Counted from the stretch's first letter, positions 15,497-25,210 are shown. The stretch is 64,000 nt of DNA from JAXMHN01 sp964578605 (GCA_964578605.1 CAZODO010000013.1:15551-79550); one strand, 5' to 3'. Notes: generated by a model not told the origin, from the sequence alone. Numbers and translations are program-made.

Positions 15497-16129
15497 TTAG
15501 TTGGAAGCGGGTTTGGCGAGGACCCATTCAATCCCGATCTTGACCTCGTCGCCGGTCTTGATGAGGCCCATGGCCAGCTTCGGCTCCGGGGGTTTCACAC
15601 CGAAGAAGCTCATGTTGAAAGTGATGGCGCCGGATACCTTGAGGTTGCCGCCTTCGACCCGCTGAATGGTCACCGGCATCTCGATGGACTTGGTGGTGCC
15701 GGACACCGTGAGGTCGCCCTTGCTCATGAACTCGGCGGGGCCATTTGGCGTCTTCGGTTCGGACTTCAGGGTCATCTCCTTGAGCTCATACTTGATCTGG
15801 GAGTGCTCCTTCATGTTCATGTGATCCTGCATGACCTGGTCCATCACCTTATTGCCGCTCTTGAGCGAACGGACGGGAATGGTGACATTGACTTTGGGCA
15901 GCGGGTCCAGCGTCTTGAGATCTTTGTCGAACTCCGGACTGACCTCCATGGCGCCGGAGATGATCTGACCTTTGACGGTCCAATCGTGGATGTTCGAGGT
16001 TCCGTCGATTTTGACTTCGCTGCCGGGGCGCGCCATGTACTTGATGGTGTCGGCGGCTTGGAGCGAAGCCATCCCCATCACCAAGACGAAGCTGGCAGCG
16101 GCGAGTGTTTTAAGAGAAGCGGATTTCAT
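15497..16129 (-). CDS. YceI-family exported protein
   Basis: A 210-residue protein with a signal peptide (LKTLAAASFVLVMGMASLQAAD) and the YceI core: a beta-barrel lipocalin-like fold with DGTSNIHDWTVKG near the start and GDLTVSGTTKSIEMPV later. YceI proteins bind isoprenoid-like lipids in the periplasm; the real ligand is unknown. The SNIHDW variant with a rearranged C-terminus is common in Bacteroidota and Verrucomicrobiota. It has its own terminator and stands 123 bases from the end of the next upstream gene. Confidence 0.86.
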   Translation of the reverse strand: MKSASLKTLAAASFVLVMGMASLQAADTIKYMARPGSEVKIDGTSNIHDWTVKGQIISGAMEVSPEFDKDLKTLDPLPKVNVTIPVRSLKSGNKVMDQVMQDHMNMKEHSQIKYELKEMTLKSEPKTPNGPAEFMSKGDLTVSGTTKSIEMPVTIQRVEGGNLKVSGAITFNMSFFGVKPPEPKLAMGLIKTGDEVKIGIEWVLAKPASN

Positions 16130-16252
16130 GCGTTTCTATATCAACTTTTGATTTTGTTATGTGTTGCGATTTCAGCCGCAGTTGCCAATTGGACTGATTT
16201 CATCCCGGGGCAATTCATTGGCAGCGCGTCTGGATCTGTGGCGTCGACCTGG

Positions 16253-17611
16253 CTAAACGGCCTCGAACAAGTCCTTGGTGAGGTTGACTTTCTGTCCTTT
16301 GAGGATCGCCTCGTTAGCCTTGATAGCCATGATGGTCGCGTCCAATCCTTCCTGGTAACTGGCCCCGGGCTGCTTCTTGATGTTGGCCAGATACTCTTTG
16401 AGAGCTGTCACATCGTTGATGTCGTAGCTCTCTTTAAAATCCTCCACGGCCGTGCCGGTCTCGTGCGTGTTGGCGATAAAGGCTTCCAAGGCGGAGAACA
16501 ACGGCGTGGGTGTGTCTGATTCACCGGGTTTGGCGCCTGCTTTGTTCAGTTTGGTGGCATTCGCGCTGAGAGCGATGCCGGTTTCCTTGTAAAAGCTGTC
16601 TTTGTTCGCGTAGACCTCCCAGCCCAGCAGCGGGGCGTCCACTTCCTTGAACATCCAGGCTTTGCTATCCCGGAGCATTACGGCGGCATCGCTGCCGTAG
16701 TACATTTCGTACTCGCCGTCGAACGAGTTCGTCAGGGCAGCGTCGTAAACCAGGTTCACCCCGCCCGGAAACTCAAACACCGCCTGGATCGTGTCGGGCA
16801 CCTCACGCCCGTCCTTCCAGAACAGCACCGAACCGAAGCCGGTGACGGACAGCGGCCGGGCTCCAAGGAACCAAGCCGCGGAATCCACCTGGTGAATGCC
16901 ATATTCCCCAATGAGTCCGGCCGAGGTCTTGTTGCTCAGGCGCCAGTTCATCTCCTGCTCGCGCGCCGGGTTGGGCGACGTGCCGCGCCAGCTCTGTTTC
17001 TTGTGCCATTGCGCCCGGGCCAGAACGGTTCTGCCCAACGCGCCCGCCCGGATGAAGGGAAGCATGAAATGGCGCTGCGGATCCGATCGATAGAGCAAAC
17101 CGACCTGGAACTCCTGGCGAGGGGACGCCTGGGCGGCCTTCGCGATGGCGCGGGCGTCCTCGATCGTTGTGGCCATGGGCGCTTCGCAATAGACATGCTT
17201 GCCCGCCTGGAGCGCGGCGATCGCGATGTCGCGGTGCAAATGCGACGGCGTCGCGATCAGAACCGCCTGGATCTCTTTGTTGTCCAGAATCTTCCGGTAA
17301 TCGCTGACCGCGCTCACGCCGGGCGCGGCTTTCGCGGCGCGCTTCAAGGTCGCTGGATAATTGTCGCAGACCATTCTCAGGTTGGCCTGCGGAAGGCGGG
17401 TGAGCGTCGACACAATTTCCCGGCCCCACAACCCGAAGCCGATCACGGCACAATTCACCTTGGGCCGGTCCGGATCGACCGTCGTGGTCTCTGCGGGTCC
17501 GGTCTGGGCCGTGATTTCGACGCCGCCAAGCAGGGTCATAAGGGTCGCCAGGGACCCGCCCTTGATGAAATCGCGCCGGTTGAAGTCTGTCGTTTCCGTA
17601 TTTGTTTTCAT
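16253..17611 (-). CDS. Tat-exported Gfo/Idh/MocA family oxidoreductase
   Basis: A 452-residue protein with a twin-arginine leader, NRRDFIKGGSLATLMTLLGG, followed by a Rossmann domain starting VNCAVIGFGLWGREIV. The family's EKP motif appears as VYCEAPMATT (E-A-P, where Lys is usual). Gfo/Idh/MocA enzymes oxidise or reduce sugars and polyols with tightly bound NAD(P). Tat export of folded, cofactor-loaded members is typical of Planctomycetota and Verrucomicrobiota. The Lys-to-Ala change in the EKP motif could mean altered or lost dehydrogenase chemistry. Its neighbour upstream is a ThuA-DUF1080 protein, which also acts on oxidised sugars. Confidence 0.87.
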   Translation of the reverse strand: MKTNTETTDFNRRDFIKGGSLATLMTLLGGVEITAQTGPAETTTVDPDRPKVNCAVIGFGLWGREIVSTLTRLPQANLRMVCDNYPATLKRAAKAAPGVSAVSDYRKILDNKEIQAVLIATPSHLHRDIAIAALQAGKHVYCEAPMATTIEDARAIAKAAQASPRQEFQVGLLYRSDPQRHFMLPFIRAGALGRTVLARAQWHKKQSWRGTSPNPAREQEMNWRLSNKTSAGLIGEYGIHQVDSAAWFLGARPLSVTGFGSVLFWKDGREVPDTIQAVFEFPGGVNLVYDAALTNSFDGEYEMYYGSDAAVMLRDSKAWMFKEVDAPLLGWEVYANKDSFYKETGIALSANATKLNKAGAKPGESDTPTPLFSALEAFIANTHETGTAVEDFKESYDINDVTALKEYLANIKKQPGASYQEGLDATIMAIKANEAILKGQKVNLTKDLFEAV

Positions 17612-17743
17612 TGCTGATAAGGGCGCCGCGCGGGCGTCTCACTCTGTCAATCGAGGCAAGCTGTGCCTTGCGCTCAAGTTTCTGGGTTCAAATATGGGCC
17701 ATCCCGTTTGGCGAACCTGGGCTCGCAAGCCGCGGCTCGCAGC

Positions 17744-19111
17744 TTAATCCAGTGTCTTGATCCGGATTCTCCGGAAGGCCACCGAGCCATGGTCCCCCTG
17801 CAGCATCAATGGCCCCGGGGCGTTCAGGTTCGCGTCCAACTCGCCGCCGGTCGGGCGGTCGATCTCCACTTCGTCATGGATCTTGGTCCCGTTGAGCACC
17901 ACCGTGACCTTGTTGCCCCGGATGGTTGCTTCGACTTGCTGCCATTCCCCTGGCCCGCGCGAAACAAAAGCCGATGGCGCCCGGAAGTTGTAGAGCGCGC
18001 CGTTGCCGCCGAGTTCCGTGCGGGTGGTCAGAAAGTCGTCCAGGATCTGAATTTCATACCGGCCGCGCAGGTAAAACCCGCTGTTGGCACCCTTGGGAAC
18101 CATGAAATCGTACCGGATCACGAAGTCCTTGAACTTCTCTTCGGTGACCAGGTCGGTGCCGTGTGTGTCCGGGGCCACTTCGTTGACCAGCATGCCATTC
18201 TGGGCGCTCCAACTCAGGTGGGAATCGGGATTCCGCGCCTTCCACCCGTCCAGGTTCGTCCCGTTGAAAAGCAGTTTGAACCCGGCCTGCGTTTCTGTCT
18301 GGTTCAACCTCGCGGCGGTGTTCTGAGGCAGGGAATCGCCTTCGACAAGGCCAAGCGCCCAGCGGACGCCTTCCAGGATATGCTTCTGATAAACGGGGTT
18401 TTCCCAGACGTCTTCGCGATGCCCGAGCGAGGTGTAGAAAACCTTGCCTTGCCCCACGGTCTTGCTCCAGGCCACCGGGTAATCACCAGGCACGCCCGTG
18501 TTGGGATGCTTGTTGAGCGTGAGCAACCCGTGGACTTGTGACCGATCGAAATTCTTGAAGATGTAAATCTCGTCAAAAATGCTCCAAATGCCCCGGAGAT
18601 GCCGGGTGGCAGGATGGCGAGTGTCCTGGTTGATGCAATCGACGCAGACCTGGGCGCCATGGGTGAGAAACTCGCCGCCGATCATTTCGAGATACGGCCG
18701 GTACCCATGGAAAGTGTCGGTGGCCGAGTGCATCCCGACGAAACCCTTGCCCGACTTGATCCACTCGATGAAGGCGTCCTTATCCGGAATCGGCAGATCG
18801 CCCGTGGTATTGGCGAACACGACAGCGTCGTACTTCTTGAGCGCTTCCGGAGTCATCTTTTCCTTCACGTCGGCGTCGTCTTTGCCGTCTTTGCCGCCGC
18901 GAACGAAATCGACCGTAAACGCCTGGCTGGTTTTCGCCAAATTCGCCAGCACCTGCTCCGCAACCGGAATCGAACTGTGCCGAAATCCCTGGGTGGCCGT
19001 GACAACGAGCACGTGTTTCGGGGTTTGCGCCGTCACCGCGAGCGCTGCTGCGCCAAAGATGACCGCGACCGCGAGGACCTTTCTGAACCGGCTGACCGTT
19101 TCTTTTTTCAT
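17744..19111 (-). CDS. ThuA-like domain fused to a DUF1080 (3-keto-disaccharide hydrolase) domain, exported
   Basis: A 455-residue two-domain exported protein with signal peptide (VLAVAVIFGAAALAVTAQ). Residues about 30-255 are ThuA-like (HVLVVTATQGFRHSS, FVGMHSATDTFHGY, SLGHREDVWENP), a glutamine-amidotransferase-like fold linked to trehalose use. Residues about 275-455 are a DUF1080/lectin-like sandwich (FKLLFNGTNLDGWK, NSGFYLRGRYEIQILDD, IRGNKVTVVLNGTKI, GGELDANLNAPGPLMLQGDHG), a family with proven 3-keto-glycoside hydrolase members. Together with the adjacent Gfo/Idh enzyme this suggests oxidation of a disaccharide to its 3-keto form and then cleavage (inference). Confidence 0.88.
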   Translation of the reverse strand: MKKETVSRFRKVLAVAVIFGAAALAVTAQTPKHVLVVTATQGFRHSSIPVAEQVLANLAKTSQAFTVDFVRGGKDGKDDADVKEKMTPEALKKYDAVVFANTTGDLPIPDKDAFIEWIKSGKGFVGMHSATDTFHGYRPYLEMIGGEFLTHGAQVCVDCINQDTRHPATRHLRGIWSIFDEIYIFKNFDRSQVHGLLTLNKHPNTGVPGDYPVAWSKTVGQGKVFYTSLGHREDVWENPVYQKHILEGVRWALGLVEGDSLPQNTAARLNQTETQAGFKLLFNGTNLDGWKARNPDSHLSWSAQNGMLVNEVAPDTHGTDLVTEEKFKDFVIRYDFMVPKGANSGFYLRGRYEIQILDDFLTTRTELGGNGALYNFRAPSAFVSRGPGEWQQVEATIRGNKVTVVLNGTKIHDEVEIDRPTGGELDANLNAPGPLMLQGDHGSVAFRRIRIKTLD

Positions 19112-19643
19112 GATTTCAGAGTATGCGCCATCCCGCTTTCAGACCAAGCAGAGTGGGGTGCCATTCATTTAGAGGGAATTTTCGCAAGGTCAAGATCCGT
19201 TTCGATTGACCCATGGCGATCCCTCAGTCCAGGCGCGGCATCCCGCCTTCACGCCCATGCTGCTCTTGTCATGCGGAATTCCGGCGCAAATTGGATCAGG
19301 CTGCCCGGGCCAAAGGTGCCCTCAATCATCAGAGCCAGCCCCGAGGGGATGCGGCGCGGGACATGCGCGGCTGCGGAAAAGCAAGGATCGGCATCGGAAC
19401 GGAGTGCGCCGAAGCACCCGGCTCCCTCCGGATATAACAGGTATATAACACGTATTTAACAGGTATTTAACACGTCTCCGAGACGTGTTAAATACCTGTT
19501 AAATACGTGTGAAAAGCGAGCTATTCACGGCAGGACCCCCATTCAGGGGCGGCAGGGCAGCCGGTCCCCCGGGGCGTTCGCGCCCGTCACCCTTTCTCTA
19601 AGGCTTTGACCGCGTGCCGGATGCAGGCATACTATCTGCATCC
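19112..19643. other. Divergent intergenic region with a palindromic array
   Basis: These 532 bases separate two divergent genes. Apart from the palindromic 11-bp array at 19430-19517, I see no coding sequence, RNA or transposon. Promoters for both flanking genes are expected here but no clear -35/-10 pair stands out. Confidence 0.7.
19430..19517. repeat. Palindromic array of 11-bp repeats (array 3), perfect 31-bp inverted repeat
   Basis: Eight 11-base units in exact register: GGATATAACAG, GTATATAACAC, GTATTTAACAG, GTATTTAACAC, GTCTCCGAGAC, GTGTTAAATAC, CTGTTAAATAC, GTGTGAAAAGC. Bases 19448-19478 and 19480-19510 are perfect reverse complements around a single C at 19479, so the array is direct repeats on each side and a palindrome overall. 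It lies between two divergent genes, so it cannot be a simple shared terminator. Confidence 0.93.
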
Positions 19644-22600
19644 ATGCGGATCTTGTCCCAGGCGGTGCGAGTTGTGGCGTGCGTCGTCCTGGTTTTCCAG
19701 GTTTGGGAGCCGGCAAGCCGGGTGTGCGCAGGTGTCCCCTCGGTCATCGGCGTTGCTCCCGAGCCAGGTTTCCTCAACCAACTGGACTCTGTGCGCGTCA
19801 CGTTTAGCGAGCCGGTGGACGGGGTTCGGGCAGGGGATTTCCTCATCAATGGACTGCCAGCCACGGGCGTCGAGGGCGCCGGGGCTCAGTATGCCTTCCG
19901 TTTTGACCCGCCGCCATTTGGGCCGGTGGACATCACCTGGGGGCCGTTGCACACGATATTCAGTGTTGCCACGCCCTCCGATCGGTTCGACGGGGGCGCA
20001 GCGGGTTCGACCTGGGCCTACCAGTTGATCAATCCCGCCCCGCCAAAGGTCACCGGGGTGCTTCCGATTCCTTCGGCGACGCTCCGGAAGTTGGCGGAAG
20101 TGGAGGTGAATTTTGACCGGCCAGTGATCGGTGTGGACGCTTCGGACTTGCGGCTGAATGGGGGGCAGGCGGTGGCGGTGTCGGGGTTCGGTTCGGGGCC
20201 TTACCGGTTCTCATTCGACGAAGCGGGGGCGGGGCAGGCGACGCTTGCCTGGAGTTCGGAGCCTGGTATCAGTGCCGATGACGCCGGGGCGGCGGTCTTT
20301 TCGGGGACATGGTGGAGCTATGCGATCGATCCGGATCAGCCGGTCCCGTGCGTTGAGGTCCACGAGATCATGGCGGAAAACCAGTCCGGCCTCCTGGACG
20401 AAGAGGGCGATGCGGAGGACTGGCTCGAGTTGCGCAATTGCGGGGCGGAGCCGGTCAATTTGGAAGGCTGGTCGCTAAGTGTGGATCGCGAGGAGGAGGG
20501 GCAATGGGTCTTTCCAGACACGGTCCTTCCGCCGGGAGGTTACCTGGTCATTTGGGCCTCGGGCAAAGACCGGCGCGATCCGAGTTTCGGCCGGTATTTG
20601 CACACCAATTTCAAGCTGAACGCCGCGGGCGACACCGTGCGCTTATTTGGGCCGGAGCTTCCACGAACGTTGGTGGATGAGTTGCGGTATCCCGAGCAGG
20701 CGCCGGACTATTCCTACGGCCGGTTGGGAACGGATGCCGGAGGGCGGTTGTCCTTTCTGGCGCGGCCGACGCCGGGCGCCCCCAACGTTTCGGACGAGAT
20801 GATCGGCAAGGTCGAGGAAGTGCATTTCAGCGTCGAGCGAGGCTTCTTCAACGCGCCCTTCCACTTGACGCTGGCGTGCCCGACGGCGGGGGCGGAGATC
20901 CGCTATACGCTGAACGGGAGCGTGCCTGCGTTGACCAATGGGTTCGTGTTCGATGCGCCAATCCTCGTTGTCACGACACGCGTGGTTCGCGCGGCGGCGT
21001 TTGCTCCGAACCGGTTGCCGTCGCGCATTCAGACCCATACGTATCTGATGAACCTGGCGAACAATCGCCGGTTGCTGCCGGCGCTCTCGCTGGTGACGGC
21101 CACCAACAACCTCTATGGCCGCACCGGGATTATGGAATCGAACCCCCGGAACACCACCAAGCATGGGGCGGCCTGGGAGAGGCCCGTGTCTGTGGAATGG
21201 GTGCGCCCGGAGGACAATGGCGGCTTCCAGGTGGATGCCGGGATTCGCGTCGCGGGAGGCGATTACATCCGGCAACGGTACAATTACCGGACGACGGTGG
21301 CGCCGGAGGGAAAATATTCATTCCGTCTGTACTTCCGGGGGAATTACGGTCCCGGCAGGCTGGAATATCCGCTCTTTCCGGGGTCGACCCTGCAGTCCTA
21401 TAACAACGTGCACGTTCGCGCCGGGATGAACGACCATACCAACCCGCTCATCAAGGACGAGTTCCTTCGCGCGCTCAGCTTGGACGTGGGCATTCCGGCC
21501 TGCCATGGCACGTTCGTTTCCCTGTTCTTGAACGGCGTTTACAAGGGGCTTTACAACCCGTGCGAACGGGTCGATGACGATTTCCTCCAGGCGTATCACG
21601 GGGGCGGGGAGCTTTGGGACGTGATCGGGCCGAACAACCAGGTCATTCGCGGCGACATGACCGCCTGGTCTCAGCTTCGCACGGCGGCGCGCAAAGACCT
21701 GGCGGCGGCCTCCAATTACCTCGCGGTCGCGGCCCGCATGGATCTTGTGAACTTCATCGATTACCTGCTGCCGCTGGTGTGGGCCGACAATGACGATTGG
21801 CCGCATAACAACACCCGCGCCGCCCGGGAAAAGAAGGACGGGGCCCCCTTCCGGTTTTATCCGTGGGACGCGGAGTTTGCCTTCTCCAGTCACGCGGTCA
21901 GCTATGACACCATCGCGGGCACGTTGTCGTCGCTCAGCCCGCCTTGGGGGACGACGGATTACCAGGCGATCTTCAACGCGTTGAAGCGATCGCCCGAGTT
22001 CAAGATCCTGTTCGCGGATCGCGTGCATCGGGCTTTCTACAATGGCGGCCCCCTCACGGACGAACGGATTCGGGCGCGATACAACGCGATGAAAGCCCAG
22101 GTGGCGCCCTCGATTCCTGGGTTCAATGACCTGATCGGCACCTGGATCAATCGGCGGCGGCTCTACCTGATGAATAGCTTTCAAAGAGCCGGGTTTCTCC
22201 GCTCCACCAACGCGCCAGGCACAAGCCCGTTCGGCGGACGCGTCGCGCCCGGTTACAGGCTCCTCCTGACCAACTTGTCCGGCAGCATCCTTTACACAAC
22301 GAACGGGACGGATCCGCGGGTGGCATTCTCGGGGAAACCCAGCCCGAGCGCTCTCGAGTACACCGCGCCGTTGGTCCTGAACCGCAGCTTGCAACTCAAA
22401 GCGCGGTCGCTCGACCACACCAACTGGAGCGCGTTGACCGAGGTGACCTTCGAAGTGGACCAGGCCGGAAGCCCGTTGCGCATCACCGAGATCATGTTCA
22501 ACCCGCCCGGCGGGAGCGCTTATGAGTATGTCGAGCTCGAAAACACGGGCGGCCTTCCCGTGGACCTGAGCGGGTATTCTTTCGATGGCGTGCGCTTTCG

Positions 22601-24974
22601 GTTCCCGGTGCCGTTCCCGGTCCTGGCGGGCGGAGAGCGCCTCGTCGTGGCGAACGATTCGGCGCCTGAGGATTTCGAGCGGCGGTATCCGGGGCTCCAG
22701 GTTGCGGGTTGGTACGATGGCGCCTTGGATGACGCGGGAGAGCGCGTCGCCCTGCTGGACCTGGCGGGACGAATCCTCGCGTCGGCCGCTTACGCCTCCG
22801 AGCCTCCGTGGCCGGCCGCTGCGAATGGCGGAGGGGCTTCGCTCGAAGTGCGAGATGCGTTGGGCGATCCCGATGATCCCTCGAATTGGCAGGCGAGCGC
22901 TCCCGGCGGTTCTCCAGGGGCCCCGAACAGGCCCGCGGAAGCGCCCGTGATCCGCATCAACGAGCTGAATGCGGCGTCGGATGGAGACTGGATTGAGCTC
23001 TTCAACCCCGGGGTGGCGGCCGTCTCGATCGGCGGCTGGAGCCTGACGGATGATTCGAATCCGCGGAAGTGGGTCTTCCCAGCGGGGGTGACGATTTCCG
23101 GGGGTGGCTTCCTCAAGATCGCTTGCCGCAATGATGCGCCCGCGGGAAGCCTGGCGGCGAACTTCCAGTTGAATCGCCAAGGCGAGACGGTGGCGTTGTT
23201 CGACGCGAGCGGCAACCGTGCGGACGCGGTTCGCTTTGGCCCGGTCATCGATGCCCACACCGTGGGGATGATTGAAGGGCGGTTGACGCTGTGCGAGCCC
23301 ACGCCGGCAGCGGTGAACCGGGTGGCCCCGCTCGGCTCGCTCGGCCAGGTCCGGATCAACGAGTTCCTGGCGAACTCGGATGACGGCATCGATTGGATCG
23401 AGTTCCATAATGCCGGCGGGTTGCCAGCCAGCCTGCAAGGTTGCGTGGTGCTGACCAGCAACGCCATGGCCCGAATTGCCGCGCCGGTGTTTATCGGTGC
23501 CGGCGGGTTCGTTGCGCTTTGGGCCGGCGAACAGCCTGGTCCGGATCACCTGAACCTGAGGATCACGGCCGGCGGAGGGCGGATAGCTTTGCTGGCTCCA
23601 GACGGTTCGGAGCTTGACCAAGTCGTTTACGCGGCCCAGGCACCCGGGATCAGCACGGGGCGCTTTCCCGATGGCACCGGAGCCTTCCAGCCCTTCCCCT
23701 TCAGTCCCACAAAGGGCGCGGCCAACCAGGTGGTCGAAAACGGGTCGCGGGTTCGCATCGCTGAGTTCATGGCGCGCCCGGCCGCGGGCCCTGGATGGGT
23801 GGAGATCGAGAACGTCTGGCCGCAAGCCGTGGCGCTGGGTGGATTCACATTCGAGATTCAGGCAGGGGAGGCCCCGCTCACGTCGCATGCCTTTCGAACG
23901 GATACCCGGCTGAACGCCGGCGAACGGATGCTTCTCTATTTTGGGCCGTTGCCTGAGGGTTTCATTCCGAAGCCGGGAGCGCTCATCCTTCCAGCGTCGC
24001 TCAGCGGCACGGGCGGCCGGTTCACTCTGCGTGATGAGCGCGACCGCATCCTGGACCGCGTCGAGTACGGCCCGCAGGTTTCAGGGAGATCGGTGGGCCG
24101 GGCGGGATCCGGTTGGAGCCTTCTGGCGGTGCCTTCACCCGGCGGTCCGAACGGCCTGCCGGCGCCGCTCGATGCCGGCGGCGCCATCCGGATTAACGAA
24201 TGGCTGGCCGGCGGTTCCGGGGCAAGCGAGTTTATCGAATTGTTCAATCCCGGCGTGCTTCCGGTGGACCTGGGCGGTTGGGTGCTCACGGACGATCCGT
24301 CCATTCGCGGCTCCACAAACCGGCACCTGGCGCCGCTGACTTTTGTCGATGCATTGGGTTACGTGCGGTTCGACACCGAGGGTGGGCCGGACGATCTGCC
24401 CTTCCGGCTTGATCAACTCGGCGAAACGATTCGCCTTCTTGATCGGGACGGACGGATGATTGATTCGGTGGACTTTGCGGTGCAAGCCGATGGGATCTCG
24501 GAAGGCCGGTACCCAGACGGCGCCGAAGCGATCATGCGTTTCCCGGGTTCGGCCAGTCCTGGGGCGGCCAATTTCCTTGCCTTTGTCGACGCGGATGGCG
24601 ACGGGATGGAGGACGGTTGGGAGTTGAATCACGGGCTAAATCCGGCTTTGGCCGAAGACGCCCGCCTTGACCAGGATGGCGATGGGATGTCCAACGCGGA
24701 CGAGTATCGGAGCGGCACCAACCCTCAGGACGCTACGAGCCTGCTGCGGCTCGAGTTTGTGGGCTTCGCGGCCGAAGGCCCTGGGATTCGATTCGTGGCC
24801 CAGGCGAATCGCGCCTACTGCGTGGAGGCTGCCGACGACCTCGCCCACGCCCGCTGGAACGTTCTCGCCGAGATCTCTTCTTCCTCTGAGTCTCGGCCAA
24901 TCACGGTCACCGATCCAAGGGCGTATCGCGATGGAGCCTCCATGCGCTTCTATCGGGTGCGAACGGCTCCTTGA
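19644..24974 (+). CDS. Giant secreted lamin-tail / CotH-kinase surface protein
   Basis: A 1776-residue protein with an N-terminal hydrophobic leader (VVACVVLVFQVW). Order of domains, by eye: two SbsA/Big_5-like Ig domains (VRVTFSEPVDGV, VEVNFDRPVIGV); a lamin-tail domain (EIMAENQSGLLDEEGDAEDWLELRN); a chitobiase-C-like segment (IRYTLNGSVPAL); a CotH kinase domain (NGVYKGLYNPCERVDDDF, VWADNDDWPHNN, FYPWDAEFAF); another chitobiase-like part (ILYTTNGTDPR); then at least five more lamin-tail repeats recognisable by RINE.LA....DWIELFN. The C-terminus has calcium-binding TSP3-type repeats (DADGDGMEDGWE, DQDGDGMSNADE) and a final beta domain. CotH kinases phosphorylate secreted proteins. Likely cell-surface or secreted; substrate unknown. 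ATG 19644 chosen over the upstream GTG. Confidence 0.87.
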   Translation: MRILSQAVRVVACVVLVFQVWEPASRVCAGVPSVIGVAPEPGFLNQLDSVRVTFSEPVDGVRAGDFLINGLPATGVEGAGAQYAFRFDPPPFGPVDITWGPLHTIFSVATPSDRFDGGAAGSTWAYQLINPAPPKVTGVLPIPSATLRKLAEVEVNFDRPVIGVDASDLRLNGGQAVAVSGFGSGPYRFSFDEAGAGQATLAWSSEPGISADDAGAAVFSGTWWSYAIDPDQPVPCVEVHEIMAENQSGLLDEEGDAEDWLELRNCGAEPVNLEGWSLSVDREEEGQWVFPDTVLPPGGYLVIWASGKDRRDPSFGRYLHTNFKLNAAGDTVRLFGPELPRTLVDELRYPEQAPDYSYGRLGTDAGGRLSFLARPTPGAPNVSDEMIGKVEEVHFSVERGFFNAPFHLTLACPTAGAEIRYTLNGSVPALTNGFVFDAPILVVTTRVVRAAAFAPNRLPSRIQTHTYLMNLANNRRLLPALSLVTATNNLYGRTGIMESNPRNTTKHGAAWERPVSVEWVRPEDNGGFQVDAGIRVAGGDYIRQRYNYRTTVAPEGKYSFRLYFRGNYGPGRLEYPLFPGSTLQSYNNVHVRAGMNDHTNPLIKDEFLRALSLDVGIPACHGTFVSLFLNGVYKGLYNPCERVDDDFLQAYHGGGELWDVIGPNNQVIRGDMTAWSQLRTAARKDLAAASNYLAVAARMDLVNFIDYLLPLVWADNDDWPHNNTRAAREKKDGAPFRFYPWDAEFAFSSHAVSYDTIAGTLSSLSPPWGTTDYQAIFNALKRSPEFKILFADRVHRAFYNGGPLTDERIRARYNAMKAQVAPSIPGFNDLIGTWINRRRLYLMNSFQRAGFLRSTNAPGTSPFGGRVAPGYRLLLTNLSGSILYTTNGTDPRVAFSGKPSPSALEYTAPLVLNRSLQLKARSLDHTNWSALTEVTFEVDQAGSPLRITEIMFNPPGGSAYEYVELENTGGLPVDLSGYSFDGVRFRFPVPFPVLAGGERLVVANDSAPEDFERRYPGLQVAGWYDGALDDAGERVALLDLAGRILASAAYASEPPWPAAANGGGASLEVRDALGDPDDPSNWQASAPGGSPGAPNRPAEAPVIRINELNAASDGDWIELFNPGVAAVSIGGWSLTDDSNPRKWVFPAGVTISGGGFLKIACRNDAPAGSLAANFQLNRQGETVALFDASGNRADAVRFGPVIDAHTVGMIEGRLTLCEPTPAAVNRVAPLGSLGQVRINEFLANSDDGIDWIEFHNAGGLPASLQGCVVLTSNAMARIAAPVFIGAGGFVALWAGEQPGPDHLNLRITAGGGRIALLAPDGSELDQVVYAAQAPGISTGRFPDGTGAFQPFPFSPTKGAANQVVENGSRVRIAEFMARPAAGPGWVEIENVWPQAVALGGFTFEIQAGEAPLTSHAFRTDTRLNAGERMLLYFGPLPEGFIPKPGALILPASLSGTGGRFTLRDERDRILDRVEYGPQVSGRSVGRAGSGWSLLAVPSPGGPNGLPAPLDAGGAIRINEWLAGGSGASEFIELFNPGVLPVDLGGWVLTDDPSIRGSTNRHLAPLTFVDALGYVRFDTEGGPDDLPFRLDQLGETIRLLDRDGRMIDSVDFAVQADGISEGRYPDGAEAIMRFPGSASPGAANFLAFVDADGDGMEDGWELNHGLNPALAEDARLDQDGDGMSNADEYRSGTNPQDATSLLRLEFVGFAAEGPGIRFVAQANRAYCVEAADDLAHARWNVLAEISSSSESRPITVTDPRAYRDGASMRFYRVRTAP

Positions 24975-24982
24975 AAGAACGA

Positions 24983-25007
24983 GGGCCGAACTTTTGAGAT
25001 CCGGCCC
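24983..25007 (+). terminator. Possible terminator after the giant surface protein
   Basis: GGGCCG at 24983-24988 pairs with CGGCCC at 25002-25007, with a 13-base loop, 9 bases after the stop. There is no T tract behind it, so it is only a candidate. Confidence 0.3.
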
Positions 25008-25210
25008 GTTCTGAGAACAAATTGTCTTCTCGAGGCGCTGCGCCGCGGACCACGCATTCACTTCACACACGGAACAACCGCGTTGTTGCGCCTGATTGCT
25101 AAAAGGAGAGTAGCATAGGCCCAGGGTTCGACCAGTCACCAGAACTGGTGACAGCTGTCCCCACCCGCTGGGCGGTTTTGCATCCGGGTTCCGGAGGGCT
25201 ATTATAGGCC

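Noticed and set aside
21318..23888. 856-codon open frame antisense to the giant surface protein
   Set aside because: It arises from the codon bias of the sense gene. The translation is rich in Arg, Gly and Pro without domains, while the sense strand has clear CotH and lamin-tail motifs throughout.
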